A stretch of DNA of 64,000 nucleotides from Lachnospira eligens (GTDB lineage: Bacteria; Bacillota; Clostridia; Lachnospirales; Lachnospiraceae): contig NZ_WKRD01000011.1 in the NCBI RefSeq assembly GCF_009680455.1, positions 18,980-82,979 of the forward strand, read 5' to 3'. Below are positions 18,224 to 26,659 of this stretch, piece after piece; within the stretch, counting starts at the first letter, position 1; the number at the start of each line of letters is the position of its first letter. The translations under genes and the position numbers were made by a program. The notes beneath the pieces were generated by a model. The model saw only the letters and a list, made by a program, of their open reading frames with translations. It was not told the DNA's origin and did not search any database.

Positions 18224-18246
18224 ACCAAGTATTTTGAATACTTGGT
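18224..18246. promoter_or_regulatory. Perfect palindrome upstream of the helicase-DarT operon
   Basis: ACCAAGTATT and AATACTTGGT flank a 3-nt centre. It lies about 60 nt upstream of the helicase start, next to a minus-strand TATAGT (-10-like) element near 18190. It is probably a dimeric repressor or activator site. The rest of the ~300 bp between hsdR and this operon shows nothing else. Confidence 0.6.
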
Positions 18247-18462
18247 CTCTTATATCACTATAATCCCCTCCCCCCATTTTTGTCACATATATCTTCTATG
18301 CCACGTGCAAAATACTTTTCATTATCTTATAAAAAATAATTGACACAAACTTCCCTAAACACTTCTGCTTTGTTTTTAAAATCATTTATTATTTTATAAA
18401 CTAATTTTAGTTTTGCACAAATCATACATTTTCTTTTCATCTCAAACTAATCTTTAACTATT

Positions 18463-21400
18463 TTAGTTTCCATATACCTCTCTTTCCTCAGCCACCATCA
18501 ACACATCATTTTTTTCTTGCATATATGTGTATCCGGCTTTTCTAAAATCCACAACCTTTTCTTCTCCCATATCATTATTATCTGTCCAAAGTTCACACTG
18601 TGTCATAACAGTCTGAACTGCATCCTCCATACCTTCAGGCGGATACTTATGTTTTTTCAGCAGTTTCTTTATAAGCATACGCATTTTTGCTCTTGCCGAT
18701 TCTCTCTTCTGCCAGTCAATTGTTTTGTTTCTTCGGAGAGTGTCTGCAAGTTCTTTTGTAATTGCTATCAGTTCTTCATTTTCATAGAAATCCTTTATTG
18801 CCTGTGGCTTCGTCAATGCATCATAGAAGGCAAGCTCGTCAGCAGTAAGCCCAAGCTGGTCACCTTCCTTTTTGGCTGCTGCAATCTGTTTTGCAAGATT
18901 CAGCATTTCCTCAATAACTTCTTCATTTGTCAACATACCATTAAGATACGCATTAAGCGAACGCTGCATAATTTCACTAAACTTCTCAGATTTAACTACA
19001 TTAGTTCTGCGATATACTGAAACCTGTTCTGCAATCAATTTTTTCAGAAGTTCAACCGCGAGATTCTTTTCTTTCATATTGGCAACTTCTTCAAGAAACT
19101 TCGGGTCAAACAGTGAAAATTCTTCTTTGATATCTGAGAAAAGATTGATAACTCCATCACTCTTGATACTCTGCTTTAAAAGCTCATTTATTCTTGTATT
19201 CATTTCTGGAAGAGAAATCTTCTTCCCAACTCCTGTATTAGTCAGTCTAAGGACAAGAACACGCACTGATTCAAAGAATGCTGCTTCAAATCGACTGTCT
19301 TCATCAACCAGAGAAGAGCAAAGAGACAATGCCTGATGCAGCATAAGTGCTTCTTTTACAAATGAGCCCTTATCATCCACTTTCTCTCTGTCCATAATAA
19401 AGTTGACTGCACCACTGATAGTTTTTGCTCTTTCAAGGTCTGTTCCACCTGTAAACTTCGAGTAATCATATCCGTGAAACATATCCCGACAAACTGAAAG
19501 CTTTTCCAAGAACTTCGGATATGCTACCTTTGCGACATCAGTATCACCATAATTCTTTTTATCACGAGAAGTATAATCGTTCATTGCCTGTTTCAATGCA
19601 GAAGCAATTCCAACATAATCTACAACAAGTCCGCCTTCTTTATCACGAAATACACGATTTACACGAGCTATAGCCTGCATAAGATTATGTCCAGACATTG
19701 GTTTATAAACATACATAGTTGCAAGTGAAGGAACATCAAAGCCTGTCAGCCACATATCAACGACAATTGCTATCTTCATAGGGCTGTTATTATCTTTGAA
19801 TTTCTTAGCAAGTTCATCCTTATGATGTTTATTGCCAATAATCTTTCTCCACTCTTCCGGATCATTATTACCAGAAGTCATAACAACTCCAACTTTCTCT
19901 GTCCATGCAGGACGAAGTTCTAAGATACGCTTGTATATCTTCATCGCAATAGGACGAGAGTAAGCAACAATCATTGCCTTTCCTGTTAAAAGATTCTCTC
20001 TGTTATTCTCATAATGGTCAAGAATATCACAGACAAGGGAATTGATAGTATTATCATTGCCAAGAACAGCTTCCATCTTACCAAGTTCACGCTTGCTTTT
20101 CTCAACTACTTCTCCATCAGCATTTTCAGCCATAACATCATATTCACTATCAATCAACCTAAGAGTATCTTCATCAAGGTTAAGCTTGATAACTCGGCTC
20201 TCGTAATAAACAGGTCTTGTTGCTCCATCCTCAACCGCCTGTGTCATATCATAAATATCAATATAATCACCAAATACTTCACGAGTGCTGCGGTCTTTTG
20301 ATGAAATAGGAGTACCAGTAAATCCGATATATATAGCATTAGGCAGAGTATTTCTGATAATTCGTGCCGTTCCAATTTTTATCTTACCGGTTTTGGCATC
20401 AACAGTTTCTGTCAGTCCATATTGTCCTCTGTGTGCTTCATCCGCCATAACTATAATGTTGTTTCGCTCCGACAAAGCTTCGTGAGATTCTTCAAACTTC
20501 TGCATTGTAGTAAAAATAATACCATTTGCCTGTCTGCCGGCAAGCAAAGACTTTAAGTTTTCTCTGCTTTCAGCATGTATCGGCTCTTGTCTTAAGAATT
20601 CTTTACACTTTGCAAATTGCCCATAAAGCTGATCATCAAGATCATTTCTATCGGTAATAACAACTATCGTTGGACTATCCAATGCTTCCTGCAACAAATG
20701 TGCATAGAATACCATAGAAAGTGACTTACCACTTCCTTGTGTATGCCAGAACACGCCACCCTTACCATCCGTAACAGTAGCATGTTTTGTGGATTCAATC
20801 GCTTTTCTAACTGCAAAATACTGGTGATATCCTGCAAGAATTTTGAATGCATTTATACCCTCATTTGAAAAACAAATGAAGTTCTTTATAATATCAAGCA
20901 GTCGTTCTTTCTTGAACATTCCCTCAAAGAAAGTATCAAACTGTGCAAACTGTGTATTCTCATAATCTCCATCTTTCGTTTTCCATTCCATAAAGCGGTC
21001 TTCACCTGAAGTGATTGTACCTGCCTTAGATGTCAACTGATCGCTCATAACGCAGATAGCATTATAAATAAACATAGATGGGATTTCCTGCATATAATTA
21101 CGAAGCTGTCTGTATGCTTCAGAAGCGTCCGTTTCTTCTCGCGAAGGGGATTTCAACTCAACCAATACAACCGGTAAGCCATTTAAAAAGAGAATTACAT
21201 CCGGACGCTTATTACTATTTTCAATGAGAGTCCACTGATTCGCTATGATAAATGAATTATTGTCATGATTTTTGTAGTCAACAAGATAAACGATAGAGGA
21301 ACGCTCCTCACCATCCACAAAATATCTTACCGGAATTCCATTTTGCAGATAGTCCATAAAAGCAGCATTTTTCTGCACAAGTTCTCCATTTTCAAAGTTT

Positions 21401-21606
21401 TTAAGCTTAAATAAGGCATCCTGAATAGCATCATCAGGCAGGCCTCTGTTCAAACGATACAGAGAATCAAGCAGAACTTCCTCATATAGCGGATTGTAAA
21501 AATCTCTTTCTATATCCGGACCATAAACATATTCATAGCCTAAATCATTTCTAAATAGCTCTATAACTGAATTTTCATAATTAGCTTCCGTATAATTAGC
21601 TGACAC
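18463..21606 (-). CDS. hsdR: Type I restriction enzyme R subunit (HsdR)
   Basis: A 1047-residue motor-nuclease subunit that translocates DNA and cleaves it when target sites are unmethylated. The N-terminal nuclease motif is PVVLVELKSP (~145-154). The helicase domain has WHTQGSGKS (~290), MADEAHR (~390) and the QAIARVNR motif VI. A GTG start is chosen: it lies one base after the FRG gene stop and 6 nt after GAGAGGTG; an upstream start would overlap the FRG gene by 41 nt. It is the last gene of a minus-strand cluster hsdM-hsdS-recombinase-half hsdS-FRG-hsdR. Confidence 0.95.
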   Translation of the reverse strand: MSANYTEANYENSVIELFRNDLGYEYVYGPDIERDFYNPLYEEVLLDSLYRLNRGLPDDAIQDALFKLKNFENGELVQKNAAFMDYLQNGIPVRYFVDGEERSSIVYLVDYKNHDNNSFIIANQWTLIENSNKRPDVILFLNGLPVVLVELKSPSREETDASEAYRQLRNYMQEIPSMFIYNAICVMSDQLTSKAGTITSGEDRFMEWKTKDGDYENTQFAQFDTFFEGMFKKERLLDIIKNFICFSNEGINAFKILAGYHQYFAVRKAIESTKHATVTDGKGGVFWHTQGSGKSLSMVFYAHLLQEALDSPTIVVITDRNDLDDQLYGQFAKCKEFLRQEPIHAESRENLKSLLAGRQANGIIFTTMQKFEESHEALSERNNIIVMADEAHRGQYGLTETVDAKTGKIKIGTARIIRNTLPNAIYIGFTGTPISSKDRSTREVFGDYIDIYDMTQAVEDGATRPVYYESRVIKLNLDEDTLRLIDSEYDVMAENADGEVVEKSKRELGKMEAVLGNDNTINSLVCDILDHYENNRENLLTGKAMIVAYSRPIAMKIYKRILELRPAWTEKVGVVMTSGNNDPEEWRKIIGNKHHKDELAKKFKDNNSPMKIAIVVDMWLTGFDVPSLATMYVYKPMSGHNLMQAIARVNRVFRDKEGGLVVDYVGIASALKQAMNDYTSRDKKNYGDTDVAKVAYPKFLEKLSVCRDMFHGYDYSKFTGGTDLERAKTISGAVNFIMDREKVDDKGSFVKEALMLHQALSLCSSLVDEDSRFEAAFFESVRVLVLRLTNTGVGKKISLPEMNTRINELLKQSIKSDGVINLFSDIKEEFSLFDPKFLEEVANMKEKNLAVELLKKLIAEQVSVYRRTNVVKSEKFSEIMQRSLNAYLNGMLTNEEVIEEMLNLAKQIAAAKKEGDQLGLTADELAFYDALTKPQAIKDFYENEELIAITKELADTLRRNKTIDWQKRESARAKMRMLIKKLLKKHKYPPEGMEDAVQTVMTQCELWTDNNDMGEEKVVDFRKAGYTYMQEKNDVLMVAEEREVYGN

Positions 21607-21607
21607 T

Positions 21608-22882
21608 TTATTCACCTCTCTCATCCGTTGCTGTAATAAAATCTTCAACCATTTGGTTTAATAATGTCACAATCTGTTCTGCCTTTTGCTTCGCGGTATC
21701 CCTAGATTGACATTTTTTTAAATAATATCCTGTAATAGACATATTTATTTTGCTGAGTATTGGATTACGCTTATACCAATCAACAGTAAAATGCTCTTTT
21801 ATTATGTTTAATACTTCCCTAACATCTTCTTCACCAATAATATCTTTAAATTGATCATCGAAATTATCAAGAATGTATTGTTCAAGTTCCGGTTGTTTTA
21901 CACCTATATCCTGCTTATTGCTTGCAGACTCTTCTTCATATTTTGTAAAATCTGTAACAGGATTAACCAGATTACGATTTGCATATTTTATGTAACTTAA
22001 TTGATGCTCTAATTCAGGAAACAAAGTAGCCTCATTTATGTTATACAGATCTAGTTCCTTTAAAATATTTTCTTTATCTTCTCCTGAAATATAAAAACAT
22101 GTATCGCTAAATTCTTCTTTTAGTTTTCCCTTTGCTTTTGATATAACAGAATTCTTGACTTCATTCTCTTTATTAAAAGAAAATAGGCTTGTCAGTAAAA
22201 ATACTCCACTTTGCTTTCTCAATCTTTCATTTGTATAAGTTGGCATTACCATGTAGTTATTTTGTATTATTTTTACAAACTCTCCGTAATTTACTAACCA
22301 ATTATCCTTTGTTCTTTCGTCTATAATCCGATCATGATATAGTCTTTCAAGAACATCAGACAAAGTATTTTCTTTTTCCAAATCATAACTCGCCAAGGCA
22401 GACACGATTTGAATTTCAGTATCTGTGGATTGAGATGAGTAGTATTTGTCCGTGTAATAAATCACTCCATATGGTTCTTTTTCCACTTCTCCATCTTCTG
22501 TAACGTATTTTACTGTACCATGCTTTTTACATGCGAAGTAGAGTGCAACCAACGGATTCGTAGTCAAATCCAAAAGACGAGTACACATCCCATAATGCTG
22601 GTACTTAGTCATAATATCAAACATCGAATTCAAGTCCCTAAATTCTGTTGGTGACTTCTGCAATGGTATCTGCATCAATTTATGTTCAATACTCAGCATA
22701 TCATCTCTAAATATACTCGGCTCAATATCCCAAAATTCAGTCTCCTGACCCCTGAAATACAATTCAGTGGAAGTTCCGTCTTGAGCTTCCTTCGTCTCTT
22801 TTACCTGTCTTATCATTTCAATAAAAGAACTAACTGAATCAATCAATGTTATATTAGATTCATCAATTTCTTTATATGCCAC
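21608..22882 (-). CDS. FRG-domain protein inside the type I restriction operon
   Basis: A 424-residue protein with the FRG domain at residues ~30-130: LYFRGQETEFW near 42 and YGMCTRLLDLTTNPLVALYFAC near 95-115. FRG domains are frequent in defence loci and are suspected to act on nucleotides or as nuclease-like effectors, but their activity is not settled. The GTG start has AGGAG upstream. The stop is separated from the hsdR start by one base, so it is translationally coupled to the restriction subunit. The C-terminal ~250 residues are unrecognised. Confidence 0.85.
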   Translation of the reverse strand: MAYKEIDESNITLIDSVSSFIEMIRQVKETKEAQDGTSTELYFRGQETEFWDIEPSIFRDDMLSIEHKLMQIPLQKSPTEFRDLNSMFDIMTKYQHYGMCTRLLDLTTNPLVALYFACKKHGTVKYVTEDGEVEKEPYGVIYYTDKYYSSQSTDTEIQIVSALASYDLEKENTLSDVLERLYHDRIIDERTKDNWLVNYGEFVKIIQNNYMVMPTYTNERLRKQSGVFLLTSLFSFNKENEVKNSVISKAKGKLKEEFSDTCFYISGEDKENILKELDLYNINEATLFPELEHQLSYIKYANRNLVNPVTDFTKYEEESASNKQDIGVKQPELEQYILDNFDDQFKDIIGEEDVREVLNIIKEHFTVDWYKRNPILSKINMSITGYYLKKCQSRDTAKQKAEQIVTLLNQMVEDFITATDERGE

Positions 22883-22902
22883 TTTATCTACTCCTTTGCA
22901 AA

Positions 22903-23133
22903 CTAAACGATTATCCTTTGAAGTGTTTTGGCTAGCAGTGCACCACCTGCCAAATTAGCGCTCATAGTATATAAAATATCAAAAATTACACTTACGAATT
23001 CTTTCACTTTACTTCCCATGGCGTCATCTCCCTTCGCTTTTATTACTATCTTGACAACAGATACAGTAAATAAGACTACAAGCGATGAAATAGCAATTGG
23101 TGCAACTAACCCTTGCACTGCAAGCCAAAACAC
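22903..23133 (-). CDS. Small membrane protein between the hsdS cassettes and the FRG gene
   Basis: A 76-residue protein with one clear membrane helix (SSLVVLFTVSVVKIVI) and a second hydrophobic segment near the C-terminus. It is unrecognised. The GTG start lacks a good ribosome binding site. A strong AAGGGAG precedes an internal ATG that would give only 38 residues (MGSKVKEFVSV...), so the true start is open. It lies right beside the outer inverted repeat of the hsdS shufflon, 20 nt before the FRG gene, and may serve with that gene. Confidence 0.5.
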   Translation of the reverse strand: MFWLAVQGLVAPIAISSLVVLFTVSVVKIVIKAKGDDAMGSKVKEFVSVIFDILYTMSANLAGGALLAKTLQRIIV

Positions 23134-23145
23134 TTCAAAGTATGG

Positions 23146-23160
23146 TAAACAATAATTTAG
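23146..23160 (+). repeat. hsdS inversion site 1
   Basis: TAAACAATAATTTAG at the 5' end of the silent C-terminal hsdS cassette. It is one of four exact copies, the others being at 23863, 25489 and 26164. It encodes the Asn-Asn-Asn-Leu of the central conserved helix. Confidence 0.85.
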
Positions 23161-23858
23161 AGCAGCAAGCTCAGGCGATATTCAAAGAATGGTTTATAGA
23201 CAATCCCGAAAACAATGAATGGTCAACAGGAACATTCTCTGAACTTATTAAATCAACTTTAAATGGCGATTGGGGAAAAGAAGCACCAACAGGCAATAAT
23301 ACTGAAAAGGTTTATTGCATCAGAGGTGCAGATATTCCCGAAGTCAAAGCAGGCAATAAAGGCAAAATGCCCACAAGGTATATTCTTCCTAAAAACTTTG
23401 CCGCAAAACAACTTGCAGCCGGTGACATTGTTGTTGAAATTTCAGGAGGTAGTCCTACTCAATCAACCGGAAGATGTACAGCTATAACTCAATCATTACT
23501 CGATCGTTATGATAGTGGTATGGTTTGCACAAATTTCTGTAAGGCAATGAAGCCAAAAGAAGGATACAGTCTGTTTATCTACTATTATTGGCAATACCTG
23601 TATGGTAAAGGTGTCTTTTTCTCTTATGAAAACGGCACAACAGGTATTAAGAACCTTGATTTTTCAGGTTTTATCGAAACGGAAACTATTTTAATTCCGC
23701 CAGTAGATAAAATTATAGCATTTGACGATTATTGCAAATCAATTTTTAATCAGATTTTTGCCAATGGCAAGCAAAACGAACATCTTGCTGTACTTCGAGA
23801 TACTCTTTTGCCAAAGTTGATGTCTGGCGAGCTTGATGTCTCCGACATGGACCTTTAA
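23146..23858 (+). pseudogene. hsdS: Silent hsdS half-gene: C-terminal TRD cassette, inverted
   Basis: This segment encodes the second half of a type I specificity subunit, in opposite orientation to the operon. It starts at the conserved NNNLEQQ helix, continues with a target recognition domain (NGDWGKEAPTGNNTEKVYC...) and ends in LRDTLLPKLMSGELDVSDMDL. That ending closely matches the C-terminus of the expressed subunit (MRDTLLPKLMSGEFDVSNIKI). It has no promoter or N-terminal half of its own. Inversion between the flanking 15-bp repeats would join it in frame to either N-terminal half. Confidence 0.85.
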
Positions 23859-24394
23859 GCCGCTAAATTATTGTTTATTGCTCTGTTGTTTTTAATCTTT
23901 TCATCTATTTTTCGTAAAACGGAAGATATTCTCTTTTGTTCACCAATTTCTGGCAACTCAAAAGTGTATTCCCTCATTTGCTTTAAAGAAATGTTTTTTA
24001 TTGTTGTTCCTGTTGCATTGCTCTCAAGATACTGCTTAAATGTCGGCGATGAAACGATATAATATATAAAATCTTTGTCCACAGATTCTTTAACATTAAA
24101 ATAGCAGGCACTTTTTCCAAGAATTATTTTTTCTGAGCCATATACGCCAACATTACCCAAGGTTCCGTTTATGGAAACTAGAATTGTTCTATTTGTTAAT
24201 GGTTTCTTATACTTATCATATTGGCTATAATCAACCCTTTTTGTTTCTTTTTTTATTAGTATTTCACCATCTACGAGGTTATTTCCATTGACAAATGCGT
24301 ATTCTCCATTTTCTGTATATTTAGGTGTTCCATGTAGTCCGTCTCCCAAAATATCAGTACATTCTTCCAAGGTAGTGGTTATCCATTCAGCCAT
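23855..24394 (-). CDS. hsdS: hsdS half-gene: N-terminal TRD, ending at the inversion site
   Basis: The first half of a second specificity subunit, about 179 residues. It starts with MAEWITTTLEECTDILGDG behind AGAGAGGAAAAT and ends RAINNNLAA at a stop created by the inverted neighbour. Its recognition domain differs from that of the expressed HsdS. The 3' end overlaps the end of the silent C-terminal cassette by four bases, tail to tail. Flipping the segment 23146-23877 would fuse the two halves into a complete alternative hsdS. As it stands it may yield a half-subunit. Confidence 0.8.
   Translation of the reverse strand: MAEWITTTLEECTDILGDGLHGTPKYTENGEYAFVNGNNLVDGEILIKKETKRVDYSQYDKYKKPLTNRTILVSINGTLGNVGVYGSEKIILGKSACYFNVKESVDKDFIYYIVSSPTFKQYLESNATGTTIKNISLKQMREYTFELPEIGEQKRISSVLRKIDEKIKNNRAINNNLAA
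23863..23877 (-). repeat. hsdS inversion site 2
   Basis: An inverted copy of TAAACAATAATTTAG at the junction of the two silent half-genes. It follows the stop of the C-terminal cassette and lies inside the end of the N-terminal half. Confidence 0.85.
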
Positions 24395-24407
24395 AATATT
24401 TTCCTCT

Positions 24408-25391
24408 CTATCCAATGTATTTTCGGTGGGCAATCTTAACATTGCTCTGTTTGACCATTGCGTATTGCAAGGTCGTATCTATCTTTCTATGCCCCAAAAG
24501 CTGTTGAAGCTGCTCAATAGGCATTCCTTTATCTATCGCCACAGTTGCAAGTGTACGCCTGAACTTGTGCGGGTGTACCTTGTTAATTCCTAATTGCTTT
24601 CCAAATTGTCTCAGACGAACTTCAACGCCGCCGATTTTTAACCTTTTGTGAGGCGATTTCAGCGAAACAAACAATGCCGGATTATCGTCCGTTCTACTAT
24701 CCAAGTAGTTCTGCAAATGTATCTTTGTACGAGCGTCAAAATAGACCACTCGTTCCTTACTACCTTTACCGAACACGATACATTCTCTTTCATTGAAATC
24801 AATATCATCTCTGTTGAGCAGTACCATTTCGCCAACACGCATACCCGTTGAAGCAAGCATATCAATAATCGCCAAGTCTCGAAGCTCTGTGCAGTTATCC
24901 CTCATAAGCTCCAACACTTCATCGGAGTATGTCTCCTTAATGTTAGTACCAGTTTTTACTCTGTGTATTCGTCTGACTGGGCTTTTCAGTATGTAATCTT
25001 CATCCTCTAACCAAGAGAAAAAGCTGGATAAGATACGGCGGATATTATCTATAGTAACCTTACTTGACTTCTTCTTTTCTTGATATTCTGTCAGGTATCC
25101 GCGTATATCGTCTGTTACTATGTGTTTAACATCTTTTTGAAGTTCATCAAGCATGGCTTCAATAGTTGCCTTATAGTATTTAAGAGATTTCTCAGAGCAG
25201 CCCTCTATTCGCTTTGCTGATATAAATAATTCTATATAGTTCTGCTCCGAGTATTTCTCTTTGTTTTGATTTCCTGTTACCTCATACTTTGCAAGAGTGT
25301 ATCGCAACACCTCTTGCAGTTTTTCATTTTGTGCATTATTCAGGTAAGGTAACATTCCCAGAATAACATCTTTGATTAAATCCTGTTTCAC
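24408..25391 (-). CDS. Tyrosine recombinase of the hsdS shufflon
   Basis: A 327-residue site-specific recombinase. Catalytic residues are visible: Arg in TGMRVGE (~184), Lys in GKGSKERVV, His-x-x-Arg in HPHKFRRTLAT, His in LLGHRKIDTTLQYA, and the tyrosine near residue 310 in that last motif. The N-terminal ~160 residues form the SAM-like core-binding domain; there is no arm-binding domain of the kind seen in element integrases. A GTG start 8 nt after AAAGGAG is preferred to the TTG two codons upstream. Its position between hsdS genes with four inverted repeats identifies it as the invertase that switches specificity. Confidence 0.9.
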   Translation of the reverse strand: MKQDLIKDVILGMLPYLNNAQNEKLQEVLRYTLAKYEVTGNQNKEKYSEQNYIELFISAKRIEGCSEKSLKYYKATIEAMLDELQKDVKHIVTDDIRGYLTEYQEKKKSSKVTIDNIRRILSSFFSWLEDEDYILKSPVRRIHRVKTGTNIKETYSDEVLELMRDNCTELRDLAIIDMLASTGMRVGEMVLLNRDDIDFNERECIVFGKGSKERVVYFDARTKIHLQNYLDSRTDDNPALFVSLKSPHKRLKIGGVEVRLRQFGKQLGINKVHPHKFRRTLATVAIDKGMPIEQLQQLLGHRKIDTTLQYAMVKQSNVKIAHRKYIG

Positions 25392-25488
25392 AGTCAATTC
25401 TCCTTTGAAATATTTTTAGAGAACGACTATGGGGCGGAAGTCCCCTGATATTAACTCCCGCCACCCACGGAAGTTATGGGATATGTTA

Positions 25489-25503
25489 TAAACAATAATT
25501 TAG
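25489..25503 (+). repeat. hsdS inversion site 3
   Basis: A copy of TAAACAATAATTTAG just beyond the stop of the expressed hsdS. Its flank (GTGGCTTAAAT) resembles that behind the silent C-terminal cassette. Confidence 0.85.
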
Positions 25504-25507
25504 TGGC

Positions 25508-26659
25508 TTAAATCTTGATGTTTGAAACATCAAACTCACCAGACATCAGTTTAGGTAAAAGAGTGTCTCGCATTTGCTTTAATGCTTCGTTTTCTTGGCA
25601 ATTTGCAAATATTTTTTTTGTAATGTTTCGAGCAATACTATCAAATATTTCTATATCTTCTTTTGAAGCAACATAGATAGAATGTTTGATTATATGAGTT
25701 ACCTTAATACTTGGTTGAACAGAACCAATATTGTATGCTACTAAGTCGTTTTTTATGTAATTCAGATATTGATACAAGTAGAGTGGTGATATATCTTTTG
25801 TTCTAAATCCTACAACATTTTGAGCAATGCAGCCTATAGTTCCTAGAAAGATTTTCATTTCAGCCAAACTACCTACAGTTGAAATGAGAATATCATATTC
25901 TTTAGGGTGTCCACTTCTGAACCAATTATTGTATGTCTCTTTGGAAACGTATTTAGTACAGTTGGTGTAATCAATTATTCTTGAATTACTGGATAATGCT
26001 CTAACATCTATTATTGGATAGTCTGTTGGTTCGTCAGATAATGGTGGTGTTTTCCCTCTGTTATCGACACTTTCAATTAAGTCGCCTAATTTAATGTCAC
26101 TATTATCAAGAGAATCTATAGAATGACCAAACATATTTACGAATAAGGCACTTAATTGTTCCTCTAAATTATTGTTTATCGTAGAATTCAGTTCTATTTT
26201 TTCATCTAAGCTCCTCAAAACACTTGCTATTTTTCTTTGAGTATCTATATCAAATATCGGCACTTCATATTGCATTATTGAAGTCTTATCGCCTCTTGGC
26301 ATTTTTGTGCCTTTTGAAGTTGCCATTGAATAGGCAAAAAAATCATCATTAGCAAGTATATAGTAGAGGAAATCTCCATCTATGTTTGAATTTCCTTGAA
26401 ATACTAAAACATCATTTGAACAACCACCATCACATTTCGCTTGCCATATTTTCTTAAAATATGGTCTGATGTTAGATACAAGGATATCTCCTTTTTTATA
26501 TTCCTGAGTTAACTGAACTGTGGGAAGAGAGCTTGCCTCCGTAACCCCTCCTTTATTTGGCAACATATTTTCAGTAGATATATATGTTTTCAAGGTAAGT
26601 TTTGACACATCAACTTTCCCCTTACGAAAAACGCAAATATCCGACAACTTACATTTCAT
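25508..26659 (-). CDS. hsdS: Type I restriction enzyme S subunit (HsdS), expressed copy
   Basis: A complete specificity subunit of 383 residues that directs HsdM and HsdR to a bipartite DNA site. Two target recognition domains are present: residues ~1-160 (RKGKVDVSKLTLKTYIS...) and ~200-370 (LGDLIESVDNRGKTPPL...). Each is followed by a conserved helix: DEKIELNSTINNNLEEQL, and LKQMRDTLLPKLMSGEF at the end. The start overlaps the hsdM stop by 11 nt. The central helix contains inversion site 4, so the second half can be exchanged. Confidence 0.93.
   Translation of the reverse strand: MKCKLSDICVFRKGKVDVSKLTLKTYISTENMLPNKGGVTEASSLPTVQLTQEYKKGDILVSNIRPYFKKIWQAKCDGGCSNDVLVFQGNSNIDGDFLYYILANDDFFAYSMATSKGTKMPRGDKTSIMQYEVPIFDIDTQRKIASVLRSLDEKIELNSTINNNLEEQLSALFVNMFGHSIDSLDNSDIKLGDLIESVDNRGKTPPLSDEPTDYPIIDVRALSSNSRIIDYTNCTKYVSKETYNNWFRSGHPKEYDILISTVGSLAEMKIFLGTIGCIAQNVVGFRTKDISPLYLYQYLNYIKNDLVAYNIGSVQPSIKVTHIIKHSIYVASKEDIEIFDSIARNITKKIFANCQENEALKQMRDTLLPKLMSGEFDVSNIKI
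26164..26178 (-). repeat. hsdS inversion site 4
   Basis: An inverted copy of TAAACAATAATTTAG inside the central helix codons of the expressed hsdS. Recombination with site 1 would swap its C-terminal half for the silent cassette. Confidence 0.85.

Noticed and set aside
24408..25391. The recombinase in the hsdS region as the integrase of segment A-B
   Set aside because: It lacks an arm-binding domain and is surrounded by the hsdS inversion sites, so it fits a shufflon recombinase.
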